Position numbers and translations under genes: made by a program
Source: Streptomyces hokutonensis
GTDB lineage: Bacteria; Actinomycetota; Actinomycetes; Streptomycetales; Streptomycetaceae
Direction of reading: 5' to 3'
Length of the DNA: 64,000 nt
Assembly (NCBI RefSeq): GCF_000376565.1
Contig: NZ_BARG01000011.1
Location: 1-64,000 of the forward strand
Shown here: positions 32,215-41,762 of the stretch, piece after piece
Numbering within the stretch: position 1 is the first letter of the stretch
Layout of the letters: every line of letters starts with the position of its first letter
The notes under the pieces: model-generated
Databases searched by the model: none
What the model saw: the letters and a program-made list of their open reading frames with translations, nothing else
What the model was told of the DNA's origin: nothing

Positions 32215-33501
32215 ATGGGAACCGGCACGAATGTGGAGAGGCGTACGGTCTTGAAGGCCGCCGGAGTCTCGGCGGTCACGCTGGGGCTGGCCGCGACGGC
32301 CTGCGGCGGCAACGGCGGCACGTCCGCGGACGGAACGGTGACGATCCGTTACTCGTGGTGGGGTGCCGAGGAGCGGGCGAAAAAGATCAATCAGTCCATC
32401 GCGCTCTTCGAGAAGAAGTATCCGAAGATCAAGGTGAAGACGGACTTTCAGACGTATCAGTCGTTCTGGGAGAAGTTCCAGACGCAGGCCGCGGGCGGAA
32501 ATCCTCCGGACGTATTCCAGAACGCCGTCGGATTTCTTCGGAAGTACGACAGGAGAGGCATTCTTCTCGACCTCAACTCACAGGTAAAAGCAGGCAATCT
32601 GAGCCTGGATCACTTCCGTGCGGGCGTCACCAAGGTCGGCGAGGTCGACGGAAAGCAGCTCGGTGTTCCGGTCGGCTCCAACACCATGGCGCTGGTCATC
32701 GACAAGAAGGTGTTCGAGAGGGCGGGTGTCGACCCGGCCACGGGCTGGACCTGGGACGACTACTTCAAGGCCCTCAAGACGATCCACGACAAGACGAAAG
32801 TCCCGGGTGACACGGGCTACTTCGCCATCATGTACCTGTACGACCTCTACCTCCGGCAGAACGGCAAGGCGTTCTTCACGAAGGACGGACTAGGTTTCGA
32901 CAAGTCCGATCTGACGGAGTGGTGGACGGACGGGTACGGCCGGGTGAAGGCCGGAATCGTCACCGACCCGAAGATCGTCGCCCAGGACCAGCCCAAGTCG
33001 TCGCTCTCGGCCGGGCACGGTGCCTCGGAGTTCACCTGGGACAACTTCACCGTCCGCTACTCGGCGGAGGGCAGCAGCACCTACGGCCTCGCCCCGATCC
33101 CCACCATGGACGGCAAGCACACCGGCCAGTACCTCGCCTCCCTGATGCTGAGCGCCTCCGCCCACACCTCGCACCCCAAGGAAGCCGCGCAGTTCATCGA
33201 CTTCATGGTCCACGACCCGGCGGTCGGCACGATCATGGGCTACGACCGCGGCATCCTGGCGAGCACCGAGCAGTACGCGGCGTTCAAGCCCACCGACACG
33301 GTGAGCAAGGAGATCGCGCAGTACGAGGACACCACCGCCAAGTCCGGCGTCCTCGGCACGATCACCCCGCACCCCTCCGGCGCCGACACCGTCGAGGCCG
33401 CCTTCCTGCGCATCGGCGGTGACCTCGGCCAGGGCAAGACCAAGGTCACGGACGCGGTGAAACAGTTCTTCACCGAGTCCCAGGCCGCCTTCCAAGCCTG
33501 A
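32215..33501 (+). CDS. Sugar ABC transporter substrate-binding lipoprotein
   Basis: 428-residue extracellular solute-binding protein (family 1). The signal combines a twin-arginine motif (ERRTVLKAAG, about residue 9) with a lipobox (ATAC, Cys about residue 30). The mature protein opens with VTIRYSWWGAEERAKKINQS, typical of carbohydrate binders, and continues with NPPDVFQNAVGFLRKYD. ATG 32215 with GGGGAGGG upstream. Its stop overlaps the first permease start (TGATG). Sharing a locus with a YesL-like protein and a rhamnogalacturonan lyase, it probably binds pectin-derived oligosaccharides. Confidence 0.9.
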   Translation: MGTGTNVERRTVLKAAGVSAVTLGLAATACGGNGGTSADGTVTIRYSWWGAEERAKKINQSIALFEKKYPKIKVKTDFQTYQSFWEKFQTQAAGGNPPDVFQNAVGFLRKYDRRGILLDLNSQVKAGNLSLDHFRAGVTKVGEVDGKQLGVPVGSNTMALVIDKKVFERAGVDPATGWTWDDYFKALKTIHDKTKVPGDTGYFAIMYLYDLYLRQNGKAFFTKDGLGFDKSDLTEWWTDGYGRVKAGIVTDPKIVAQDQPKSSLSAGHGASEFTWDNFTVRYSAEGSSTYGLAPIPTMDGKHTGQYLASLMLSASAHTSHPKEAAQFIDFMVHDPAVGTIMGYDRGILASTEQYAAFKPTDTVSKEIAQYEDTTAKSGVLGTITPHPSGADTVEAAFLRIGGDLGQGKTKVTDAVKQFFTESQAAFQA

Positions 33502-34469
33502 TGGGAACCGCCGTGACGCTCGTCAAGGACTCCGTGCCCACCACCCGGAAGGCACGCTCCGCCGCCCCCGTCACCAAGGGGCGGCGGGGCCGCCGGGAGA
33601 ACCTCGCCGGCTATCTCTTCATGTCTCCCTGGATCGCGGGCTTCCTGCTGCTGACCGCGGGCCCCATGGTCGCCTCGCTCTACTTCGCGTTCACCGACTA
33701 CAACCTCTTCAACAGCCCGAAGTGGGTCGGCTTCGACAACTTCACCGCGATGTTCGACGACCCGCGGTGGCGCAAGTCGGTCGAGGTGACGGCGAAGTAC
33801 GTCGTCATCGGCACCCCGCTGAAGCTGCTGCTCGCGCTCGGCGTCGCCCTGCTGCTGGCCCAGAGCCGCCGCGGCCAGGCCTTCTACCGGGCCGCGTTCT
33901 ACGCCCCCTCGCTGATCGGCGCCAGCGTCTCGATCGGCTTCGTCTGGCGGTCGCTCTTCTCCGACGGCGCCGTGGTGGACCGTACGCAGTCCTTCCTCGG
34001 CTTCCATGTCGGCGGCTGGGTCGGCAACGCCGACTGGGTCCTCTACTGCCTGGTCGCGCTGACCGTCTGGCAGTTCGGAGCGCCCATGGTCATCTTCCTG
34101 GCCGGGCTCAAACAGGTGCCCCGCGAGCTGTACGAGGCCGCCGAGATGGACGGCGCCGGACCCTTCCGCCGCTTCTGGAGCATCACGCTGCCGATGATCT
34201 CCCCGGTGCTGTTCTTCAACGTGCTGCTGGAGACCATCCACTCGTTCCAGATCTTCGGCTCGGCCTACGTCGTCTCCAACACGTACTGCGGTCCCGCCGA
34301 CGCCACCCTCGTCTACACCTGTTACCTCTACCAAAAGGGCTTCAAGGACGCCCAGATGGGCTTCGCCGCCGCGATGGCCTGGATGCTGCTGCTCGCCGTG
34401 GCACTGGTGACGGCCGTCCTCTTCTGGTCACAGAAGAAGTGGGTGCACTACGAGGAGGACGCCCGATGA
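33501..34469 (+). CDS. Sugar ABC transporter permease (MalF-like)
   Basis: 322-residue permease with six transmembrane helices, the first after a basic cytoplasmic leader (KGRRGRRENLAGYLFMSPWI). The coupling EAA loop is visible as LYEAAEMDGAGPFRRFWSITLP. It pairs with the next gene to form the channel of a carbohydrate importer. The ATPase is not encoded here; as in many Streptomyces sugar importers it is probably the shared MsiK-type ATPase elsewhere. Start overlaps the binding-protein stop by one base. Confidence 0.9.
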   Translation: MGTAVTLVKDSVPTTRKARSAAPVTKGRRGRRENLAGYLFMSPWIAGFLLLTAGPMVASLYFAFTDYNLFNSPKWVGFDNFTAMFDDPRWRKSVEVTAKYVVIGTPLKLLLALGVALLLAQSRRGQAFYRAAFYAPSLIGASVSIGFVWRSLFSDGAVVDRTQSFLGFHVGGWVGNADWVLYCLVALTVWQFGAPMVIFLAGLKQVPRELYEAAEMDGAGPFRRFWSITLPMISPVLFFNVLLETIHSFQIFGSAYVVSNTYCGPADATLVYTCYLYQKGFKDAQMGFAAAMAWMLLLAVALVTAVLFWSQKKWVHYEEDAR

Positions 34470-35338
34470 GCGCCACCACCACGAAGCCCCCGGCTCTCGG
34501 CCGCAAGCACACCGGTTCCCTAGTCTGGCATCTCGGCGCGCTGCTGATCCTCGCGGTGATCCTCTATCCGGTGATCTGGGTCATCGGGGCTTCGTTCAAG
34601 CCCAGCAAGGACATCATCAACAGCCTCCAGCTGTTCCCGGGCCACCCCATCCTGTCCAACTTCAAGGGCCTCGCCGACGGCATAGCCGACATCAAGATCT
34701 GGACCTTCTTCGAGAACTCCCTTTTCTACGCCCTCGGTTCGGTCGTCGGCATCCTCGTCTCCTGCTCCCTGACGGCGTACGCCTTCGCCCGCATCCGCTT
34801 CGCCGGCCGCAATCTGCTCTTCTCCCTGATGATCGGCACGCTCCTGCTGCCCTACCACGTGCTGCTGATCCCGCAGTACGTGATGTTCCAGAAGCTCCAA
34901 CTGGTCAACACCTACGTCCCGTTGCTCATCGGCAAATACCTGGCGACCGAGGCCTTCTTCGTCTTCCTGATGGTGCAGTTCATGCGGAACCTGCCGAAGG
35001 AGCTGGACGAGGCCGCCCGCCTCGACGGCTGCGGGCATCTGCGGATCTACTGGTCGATCGTGCTGCCGCTGTGCCGGCCCGCGCTCATCACCAGCGCGAT
35101 CTTCACCTTCATCAACGCCTGGAACGACTTCATGGGCCCGCTGATCTACCTCAACGAACCGGGCAAGTACACCGTCTCGCTGGGCCTGATGATGTTCCGC
35201 GACTCGGACGGAGTGGCGGCCAACTACGGCGGCATGATCGCCATGTCGCTCGTCGCGCTGCTGCCGGTGCTGCTGTTCTTCCTCGCCTTCCAGCGGTACC
35301 TGATCGACGGTATGGCGACCTCCGGACTGAAGGGCTGA
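34466..35338 (+). CDS. Sugar ABC transporter permease (MalG-like)
   Basis: 290-residue second permease, six helices, with the EAA loop as LDEAARLDGCGHLRIYWSIVLP. It belongs to the CUT1 family of di- and oligosaccharide importers. It starts within the stop of the first permease (ATGA overlap). The downstream YesL-like gene follows after 4 bp, so all are in one operon. Confidence 0.9.
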   Translation: MSATTTKPPALGRKHTGSLVWHLGALLILAVILYPVIWVIGASFKPSKDIINSLQLFPGHPILSNFKGLADGIADIKIWTFFENSLFYALGSVVGILVSCSLTAYAFARIRFAGRNLLFSLMIGTLLLPYHVLLIPQYVMFQKLQLVNTYVPLLIGKYLATEAFFVFLMVQFMRNLPKELDEAARLDGCGHLRIYWSIVLPLCRPALITSAIFTFINAWNDFMGPLIYLNEPGKYTVSLGLMMFRDSDGVAANYGGMIAMSLVALLPVLLFFLAFQRYLIDGMATSGLKG

Positions 35339-35342
35339 GGCG

Positions 35343-35933
35343 GTGGCCGGAGCACGTGTGAAGGCACGGAAGGAATCGGTCTTCGCCGAGCGGTTCGGGG
35401 TGTTCGCCGAATGTCTGCTCACCGGGGTGTGGATCGCCGTCGCGTCGGCGGGAGTTGTCACCTATCCCGCCGCCTTCGCCGCCGGGGCACGGCACTTGAG
35501 GCGCCGTACCGGTCATGTGGGCGGCGGCTGGCGGGAGTTCGTCGCGGACTTCCGTGCGGCGGTGCACGGCGGGTGGGTCGTCGGGCTCGCCGGGTGGGGC
35601 GCGGGGGCCGCGGTGTGGGTGGACGTCCACGCAGTGCGCGCCGGACTGCCGGGTGGGCCGCTCGTCGGTGCCGTCGGGGTGTTCGCGCTGCTCGGGCTCG
35701 TCGTCGCCGGGATGCGCGCCGCGGCGGTCTGGGCGCCGGGGGACACTTGGCGGGCCCTGCTCGCCGAGTCCGGCCGCCGGACCGTGCTCGACCCCGCAGG
35801 CTCCTTCCTGCTCGTCGGCGGACTGGTCCTCGTCGGCTGCTCCGCCCTGCTCATCGCACCGCTGGCGGTCCCCGTGCTGGGGGCCGTCGCCGCGGCGGCC
35901 GTCGCGGTGGAGGAGCGGTACCGGCACCGCTGA
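35343..35933 (+). CDS. YesL-like (DUF624) membrane protein
   Basis: 196 residues with about five hydrophobic helices (CLLTGVWIAVASAGVVTYPAAF, GWVVGLAGWGAGAAVWV, LVGAVGVFALLGLVVAG, and others). The pattern resembles YesL/DUF624 proteins that sit beside oligosaccharide ABC importers and pectin-degradation genes in Bacillus. The molecular role is unknown; a transporter accessory is likely. GTG start 4 bp after the permease stop. The family assignment rests on pattern and context rather than a sharp motif. Confidence 0.72.
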   Translation: MAGARVKARKESVFAERFGVFAECLLTGVWIAVASAGVVTYPAAFAAGARHLRRRTGHVGGGWREFVADFRAAVHGGWVVGLAGWGAGAAVWVDVHAVRAGLPGGPLVGAVGVFALLGLVVAGMRAAAVWAPGDTWRALLAESGRRTVLDPAGSFLLVGGLVLVGCSALLIAPLAVPVLGAVAAAAVAVEERYRHR

Positions 35934-36032
35934 CGGGCGGTTCTACGGCAGCGAGTCGCTGCCGTATCTCTATCTGTCATGCCCCTGACCAGACGGACGT
36001 GAAAAACGCTACCCGCACGGAAAGGACAGGCC

Positions 36033-38768
36033 ATGTCTCCCATTCCCCGCAGGTCCCTCCTCAAGGCCGCCGCTGCCGCCGGAGCCGCCGCGCAGTTCAG
36101 CTGGGCGCTAGGGGCGAAGGACGCCCAGGCCGCGCCCAGAGCCGCCGCTGCCGACGACGATCCGGTGACCCTCGACTGGCTGGAGGACGGCGGTCTCGGC
36201 GCCGCGCCCGGTTCGACCGTCGGTGTGCCGTGGCCGATGGGCGCATACCAGGAGGACCAGACCTTCGCGCTGACGGACGCCGGGGGCACGGCCGTCCCCG
36301 TGCAGTCCTGGCCGCTCGCCTACTGGCCCGACGGATCCCTCAAGTGGACGGCCCACGCGGTGAGTTCGGGCTCAGGCAAGCTCACGCTCACCGCCGGGGA
36401 CACGGCCGCCCCCGACAAGAAGGTCACCGTCGACAAGAGCGGCGGCACCATCGACGTGTCGACCGGGGTCATCACCGCGAAGCTCGGAAAGAACGGCTCC
36501 ACCCTCATCAAGTCGGTCACCCGGGGCGGCACGGAGATCGCCAAGAACGGCCGGCTCGTCCTCATCCGTCAGCCCGAGATCGAGGACGAGGACCAGGGCG
36601 CGGTGAAGACCGAGCGCTTCGACGGGGTGATCGGCGAGGTCACCGTCGAACAAAGCGGCCCGGTAAGGGCGGTGGTCTGCATCGACGGCAAACACCGCAA
36701 GGGCGGCCGGAGTTGGCTGCCGTTCTCGATCCGTCTCTACTTCTACGCGGGCGCCGACTCCTTCCGTATGGTGCACACGATCACCTTCGACGGGACCGTG
36801 GAGCCCGGCAAGGCGAGCGGCGACTTCATCCGTGGCCTCGGTGTCCGCTTCACCGTGCCGATGCGGGACCAGGCCTACGACCGCCACATCCGCATCGGCG
36901 GCGAGGGAACAGGCCTGCTGCGCGAGGCAGTTCAGGGCATCACCGGGCTGCGCCGCGACCCGGGCGCGACCGTTCAGGCCGCCCAGTACGCGGGCCAGAA
37001 GCTCGCCGATCCCTCCACCTGGGACCAACGGGTCACGACCCGCCTCCAGTACATCCCCAAGTGGGGCGACTACACCCTCTCCCAGCTCTCCGCCGACGGC
37101 TTCACCCTGCGCAAGCGCACCACGAAGGGCTACGGCTGGATCCCGGCCGGCGGTGGCGGGCACGCGTCCGGCTTCGGGTACGTCGGCGGGGCGAGCGGCG
37201 GATTCTCCTTCGGGCTGCGGGACTTCTGGGAGAAGTTCCCCGCGCAGCTCGACATCCGCGACGCCCACACCGACGAGGCCGAGGTCACCCTCTGGCTCTG
37301 GTCGCCCGAGGCCCAGCCCATGGATCTGCGCTTCTATCACGACGGCATGGGCCAGGACACGTACGCCGAACAGCTCCAGGGCCTCGAAATCACCTACGAG
37401 GACTACGAACCCGAGTTCGGCACCCCGTACGGCATCGCCCGCACCTCCGAACTCCTCTTCTGGGCCAACGAGTCGACGCCGACCCCGGAGACCCTCGCCC
37501 AACAGGTCGAAGCGGTAAGGGTGTTGCCGCAACTCGCCGCCCCGCCCGCGCAGTTGATCAAGTCCAAGGTGTTCGGCCCCGGCCTCTACTCCGAGCCCGA
37601 CCGCTCCACCGCCGCCAAGGCGAAGATCGAGGACCACCTCGACTTCCTCTTCACCTACTACAAGGACCAGGTGGCGCAACGCCGTTGGTACGGCTTCTGG
37701 GACTACGGCGACTTCATGCACTCGTACGACACCGTGCGCCACCAGTGGCGGTACGACGTCGGCGGCTACGCCTGGGACAACTCCGAGCTGTCGCCGGACA
37801 TCTGGCTCTGGTTCGCGTACCTCCGCTCGGGCCGCTCGGACATCTTCCGCTTCGCCGAGGCGCTCACCCGGCACACCGGCGAGGTCGACGTCTACCACCT
37901 CGGCCAGTGGGCCGGGTTGGGCACCCGGCACGGTGTCCAGCACTACGCCGACAGCGCCAAGCAGCAGCGCATCGCCAACACCACCTACCGGCGCTACTAC
38001 TACTTCCTCACCGCGGACGAACGCGTCGGCGACCTCATGGCGGCCAACGTCGACTCCGACGAGACGTTCCTCGTCCTCGACCCGATCCGCAAGATCCGCA
38101 CCGCGCCGTACACGCCCGACCGGCACGCCCTGTCGATCGGATTCGGCACGGACTGGAGCGGGTTGGTGTCGGCGTGGCTGACCGAGTGGGAGCGCAAGGG
38201 ACCCAAGTGGGAGAAGGCGAAAGCGCGCGTCCTGTCCACGATGGAGACAATCGCCGCGCAGCCCAACGGATTTGTGCAGGGGAGCGGGCTGTACGACCTG
38301 GACACCGGCAAGTTCGCCGTCGCCTCCGCGCCCGTGGTCTCCGTCTCGCACCTCTCGGCGGTCTTCGGCCTCAACGAGCTCTGCGCGGAGCTGATTTATC
38401 TCGTCGACATGCCCAGGTTCAAGGAGGTGTACATGGATTACTGCCGCTACTTCAACGCCTCCAAGACGGAACAGGCGGCACGCTACGGCTCCAACTTCGG
38501 CACCCTGCTGCTCTTCCAGGGCCACTCACGCCTCGACGCCTACGCCGCCGTACAACTCGACGACGCGACGCTCGCCAAGCGGGCCTGGACGAAGTTCTAC
38601 AGCTCGGACGGCTACATGGAGACCTCGCCGTGGAAGACGGAGGCGCTGAACGGTCCGGTCACCCTCGTCCCGGGCAGCGAGGCCGCGTGGGTGTCCTCGA
38701 ACGACACCGCGCTGTACGGCCTCGCCGCCATCGAGAACCTGGCGCTTCTCAGCGACAAGATGCCCTAG
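36033..38768 (+). CDS. Secreted exo-rhamnogalacturonan lyase-like protein (PL26/YetA-like)
   Basis: 911-residue Tat-exported enzyme. Signal: PRRSLLKAAAAAGAAAQFSW, cleavage after AQA near residue 33. An N-terminal sandwich domain (VTLDWLEDG, GVPWPMGAYQEDQTFALTD, WPDGSLKWTAHAV) is followed by a long catalytic region and helical C-terminal part (GFWDYGDFMHSYD, WRYDVGGYAWDNSE, YHLGQWAGLGTRHGVQHY). This matches the PcRGLX/YetA-like family, whose fungal member is an exo-acting rhamnogalacturonan lyase (PL26). It would release units from pectin RG-I for the adjacent importer. The family call comes from memory of the architecture. Confidence 0.75.
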   Translation: MSPIPRRSLLKAAAAAGAAAQFSWALGAKDAQAAPRAAAADDDPVTLDWLEDGGLGAAPGSTVGVPWPMGAYQEDQTFALTDAGGTAVPVQSWPLAYWPDGSLKWTAHAVSSGSGKLTLTAGDTAAPDKKVTVDKSGGTIDVSTGVITAKLGKNGSTLIKSVTRGGTEIAKNGRLVLIRQPEIEDEDQGAVKTERFDGVIGEVTVEQSGPVRAVVCIDGKHRKGGRSWLPFSIRLYFYAGADSFRMVHTITFDGTVEPGKASGDFIRGLGVRFTVPMRDQAYDRHIRIGGEGTGLLREAVQGITGLRRDPGATVQAAQYAGQKLADPSTWDQRVTTRLQYIPKWGDYTLSQLSADGFTLRKRTTKGYGWIPAGGGGHASGFGYVGGASGGFSFGLRDFWEKFPAQLDIRDAHTDEAEVTLWLWSPEAQPMDLRFYHDGMGQDTYAEQLQGLEITYEDYEPEFGTPYGIARTSELLFWANESTPTPETLAQQVEAVRVLPQLAAPPAQLIKSKVFGPGLYSEPDRSTAAKAKIEDHLDFLFTYYKDQVAQRRWYGFWDYGDFMHSYDTVRHQWRYDVGGYAWDNSELSPDIWLWFAYLRSGRSDIFRFAEALTRHTGEVDVYHLGQWAGLGTRHGVQHYADSAKQQRIANTTYRRYYYFLTADERVGDLMAANVDSDETFLVLDPIRKIRTAPYTPDRHALSIGFGTDWSGLVSAWLTEWERKGPKWEKAKARVLSTMETIAAQPNGFVQGSGLYDLDTGKFAVASAPVVSVSHLSAVFGLNELCAELIYLVDMPRFKEVYMDYCRYFNASKTEQAARYGSNFGTLLLFQGHSRLDAYAAVQLDDATLAKRAWTKFYSSDGYMETSPWKTEALNGPVTLVPGSEAAWVSSNDTALYGLAAIENLALLSDKMP

Positions 38769-38775
38769 CCGAGGG

Positions 38776-41175
38776 CTAGTTCATCCTCCCCAGCACCTCC
38801 CGCACCCGTCGGGCGTCCCGGATCCGCTGCTCGTAGGTCGCGCCGAGTGCGAGCAGCAGGAGTCCGGCGAGGGCGGGAGGTGCCCAGCGGGGGAGGGCGC
38901 CGACGACCTGGGCGAGGTACGGGGCGAGTTCGTGCAGCGCGTCCAGTGCGAGGGTGGTGCCGCCGAGGACGAGGGGTGCCTGCAGGCGGTGCCGGGCGCC
39001 GAGCAGGGTGACCGCCAGGGCCGCCAGGCCCAGGAGCAGGGGGCGCGTCCAGTGCGGGTCCGTCCAGGCCGCCAGGAGGCTCGGCGCGAGCGTGACGGTG
39101 AGCCCGGGGCCGTAGGCCGTCCAGGACGTGGCGCTCGGGTCGCGGCGCCTGCGCAGCGCGCCGACGAACAGCGCGGGGACGGTCACCGGCAATGTGTACG
39201 CCTCGGGGTCGGTGACGTTCCACGCGCCCAGCCGCACCCAACTGGCGAGGACGAAGAGAGCGGCGGCCGCATAGCCGAGACTCCTGCGCTCGGGCCGTAT
39301 CGCCGTACCCGCCACGATCACCCCGCACAGGGCCAATACCAGTGCCAGCACGGGCAGTTCGGCCGTCGCGAGGTCGATCGCGATCAGAGCCGACGCAGCC
39401 CCGGTGATCTCGATGGCCTTCGTGGTGGCCGGGTCGGTGACGCGTGCCGCGAGCAGTGCGGCGGTCGCCGGTACGAGCAGCACCAGCAGCGCGACGTGCT
39501 GTGGCTGCCAGTCGAGGGAGGCGCCCACCGCGCAGGCCAGGGCCGTCGCATAGCCGAGGGAGGCGGCGGCGGACGCCGGCGCGAGGCGCCCGCGCCAGGC
39601 GGCTGCCGCGAACACGGCGGTCAGTGACGCGAGGACGGAGAGGGTGGCCGGCTCTGCGGGCAGGGCGAGGCAGGCGAGGCTGAGAGAGGTGATCAGGGCG
39701 AGCGTGGTGGCCGCGCGGTGCCTGAGTACGAGCAGGGCCAGGACCGTGCCTCCGTGCACCAACAGGCCGACGTTGTACGGCAGTTGCAGCGCGGTCGGGA
39801 GGGTGAGCGCCGCTGCCCAGGTCAGGGTGAGGGCGGCGGTCAGGGCCTGGGGGCGCCACGCGGCGGCGCGGACCGTGAGGGCCAGCACTGCGGCAACCGC
39901 GAGCAGGATCAGGGGAGTTGTGGTCGCGTGCGCCGGCCAGAAGGTGTCCGTCGCCGCCGCTTCACGAGCGTCGCCGGGCGCGCCGGACCACGCGCGGGAC
40001 AGCCACGCGGCCGGGCCGAGCAGGGTGACGCCGACGGCGGGCAACGTCCACAGCACCGCGCTCGCCTGCGTGATGCCGGAGGCCCAGCCGAGGCCGTGGC
40101 GCACGGGCTGGGGGAGTCCGCTCCGTACCAGTGCCAACAGGGCGATTCCGCACGCCAGATACCCGGGAACCGTCCAGTCGGCGGGCGTCGCCGCGCGCAG
40201 CATTCCGCCGAGCGCGGCGACCACGAACAGGCCACCCGCCGCGGCCGTACTCGTCCTCAGACCACGGCCCGGAGCGAGCCACGCGGCGCCGAACGCGCCC
40301 GCCGCCGCGAGAGCGAAGAGCGCCGCCGCACGGGCGGCGGCGCCCGGACCGGTCGCATCCAGGGAGATGAGGCCGGTCGCCAGCACGCCCCAGCCACCCA
40401 TGCCGAACGCGCCGCCAGCGGCGACGAGACGAACGGCCTTCGGAGTGGCCCGGAGCGCGACAACCATGTCGATCGCGGCGGTCAGCAGCACCGCCGCCGT
40501 GATCGTACGAAGGCCCCCGCCGGCCGCGATCGCCCAGAGGATCAAGGGGAGTTGGGCGACCGCGAGCGCGGCGGGGAGGGGGAGGAGAAGGGTCGGTGAG
40601 GCGGGTGCGGTGGGCGGGGCGGTGCGGGTGACGGCCGGGCGGGGGAGCGCCGCCGTCCCGAGGCCGTACGCCGTCCACACCACCGCGAGCACCGCCGACG
40701 CGGCAGCCGCGAACGAGACGCCGTCCCCGCCCGGGAACGCGACCTCGTGCAGCGCGTAGGTGTCCAGCACCGTCAGGACGAGACCGATGCCCGCGATCGA
40801 CTCGGCCGTGGAACGCAGGCCCCGCCGCAGCAGCGCCACCGGCGCGCCGAGCGCCGCCAGGGTCACCGCGCCGAGCACCAGCGCCCGGCCCGTGATCCCC
40901 ATGCTCCCCCAGCTGACCAGCGTGAACGCCGTCGCGGCGAGGGCGAGCAGGATGCCGCCGAGCACGAGCAGCAGGTTCTGCACACCGGGTGCGGTGGCCT
41001 CGCGGCGGGGCTGCGCGGCCGGCGGCGGCGGCGGTACGGGCGCGGACCAGGCGGGCTGAAGCATGGTCAGCAGCCAGGCCCTGCGGTGCAGCAACTGCGC
41101 ACGGCGGGCGTCCAGTTGGTGCAGCTCGGCATCGAGGATCTGCAACTCCACGGCCGGGGGCGGAATGGGCGTCAT
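38776..41175 (-). CDS. Large polytopic membrane protein, unknown function
   Basis: 799 residues. The N-terminal 50 residues form a charged helix (VELQILDAELHQLDARRAQL). After a Pro-rich linker the rest is almost entirely Ala/Leu-rich hydrophobic helices, over 20 transmembrane segments, ending in a basic tail (EQRIRDARRVREVLGRMN). No transporter, polymerase or flippase motif was seen. It is related in style to large actinobacterial membrane proteins with a coiled N terminus. The start is the ATG at 41175; an in-frame ATG at 41211 is possible. It is convergent with the lyase gene, only 7 bp apart. Confidence 0.78.
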   Translation of the reverse strand: MTPIPPPAVELQILDAELHQLDARRAQLLHRRAWLLTMLQPAWSAPVPPPPPAAQPRREATAPGVQNLLLVLGGILLALAATAFTLVSWGSMGITGRALVLGAVTLAALGAPVALLRRGLRSTAESIAGIGLVLTVLDTYALHEVAFPGGDGVSFAAAASAVLAVVWTAYGLGTAALPRPAVTRTAPPTAPASPTLLLPLPAALAVAQLPLILWAIAAGGGLRTITAAVLLTAAIDMVVALRATPKAVRLVAAGGAFGMGGWGVLATGLISLDATGPGAAARAAALFALAAAGAFGAAWLAPGRGLRTSTAAAGGLFVVAALGGMLRAATPADWTVPGYLACGIALLALVRSGLPQPVRHGLGWASGITQASAVLWTLPAVGVTLLGPAAWLSRAWSGAPGDAREAAATDTFWPAHATTTPLILLAVAAVLALTVRAAAWRPQALTAALTLTWAAALTLPTALQLPYNVGLLVHGGTVLALLVLRHRAATTLALITSLSLACLALPAEPATLSVLASLTAVFAAAAWRGRLAPASAAASLGYATALACAVGASLDWQPQHVALLVLLVPATAALLAARVTDPATTKAIEITGAASALIAIDLATAELPVLALVLALCGVIVAGTAIRPERRSLGYAAAALFVLASWVRLGAWNVTDPEAYTLPVTVPALFVGALRRRRDPSATSWTAYGPGLTVTLAPSLLAAWTDPHWTRPLLLGLAALAVTLLGARHRLQAPLVLGGTTLALDALHELAPYLAQVVGALPRWAPPALAGLLLLALGATYEQRIRDARRVREVLGRMN

Positions 41176-41276
41176 GACTCGGAGTGTGGCGCTCGTCACG
41201 TCGTACGACATGAGTACGCGTACTCAAACACCGCCGGTTGCCGGGAGACGGGCCGTCGAATGGGCAGACTCCCGCC

Positions 41277-41723
41277 ATGGACTGGACCCATTACCGCTTC
41301 CGCGCCCGGTGGGAGCTGCCCGCGCCGCCCGCCGTCGTCTACCCGGTCCTGGAGCGGGCCGAGGAGTATCCGCGCTGGTGGCCGCAGGTGCGTGAGGTGA
41401 ACCAGCTCGACGACACCACCGGCGTCATCCGCATCCGCGCGAGCCTGCCGTACGCGCTGACCTTCACCGCGCGCGAAGTGCGGCGCGATCCGGCCGCCGG
41501 GGTGCTGGAGATCGCGATGACCGGCGATCTGGAGGGCTGGGCGCGCTGGACGCTCACGGCCGACGGCTCCGGCACGCTCGCCCGCTACGACCAGGAGGTC
41601 GACCTGAACCGGCCGCTGCTCAGGTGGTTCGCCGTACCCGGGCGGCCGGTGTTCCGCCTCAACCACGCCCTGATGATGCGGGCCGGACGGCGCGGGCTGC
41701 TCGCACACCTGGAAGCGGTTTGA
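41277..41723 (+). CDS. SRPBCC-family (START-like) protein
   Basis: 148-residue single-domain protein of the SRPBCC fold, which forms a hydrophobic ligand pocket (polyketide cyclases, aromatase-like and lipid-binding proteins). Typical pattern: YRFRARWELPAPPAVVYPVL at the start, then EYPRWWPQVREVN and the final long helix RPVFRLNHALMMRAGRRGL. Ligand unknown. It is divergent from the large membrane protein gene. A tRNA-Val gene follows 39 bp downstream. Confidence 0.82.
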   Translation: MDWTHYRFRARWELPAPPAVVYPVLERAEEYPRWWPQVREVNQLDDTTGVIRIRASLPYALTFTAREVRRDPAAGVLEIAMTGDLEGWARWTLTADGSGTLARYDQEVDLNRPLLRWFAVPGRPVFRLNHALMMRAGRRGLLAHLEAV

Positions 41724-41749
41724 AGGAAACCGGCGCGGGCCTGTATTGT
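41720..41749 (+). promoter_or_regulatory. Promoter of the second tRNA-Val (CAC)
   Basis: TTGAAG (41720-41725), 18-bp spacer, TATTGT (41744-41749), 13 bp before the tRNA 5' end. A good vegetative promoter overlapping the end of the SRPBCC gene. Confidence 0.6.
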
Positions 41750-41762
41750 TCAGTCCGTTCCC

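Noticed and set aside
35411..38779. A 1122-codon frame overlapping the YesL-like and lyase genes
   Set aside because: It is Arg/Gly/Pro-rich and frame-shifted against two genes with clear Tat or membrane features; a typical GC-rich shadow.
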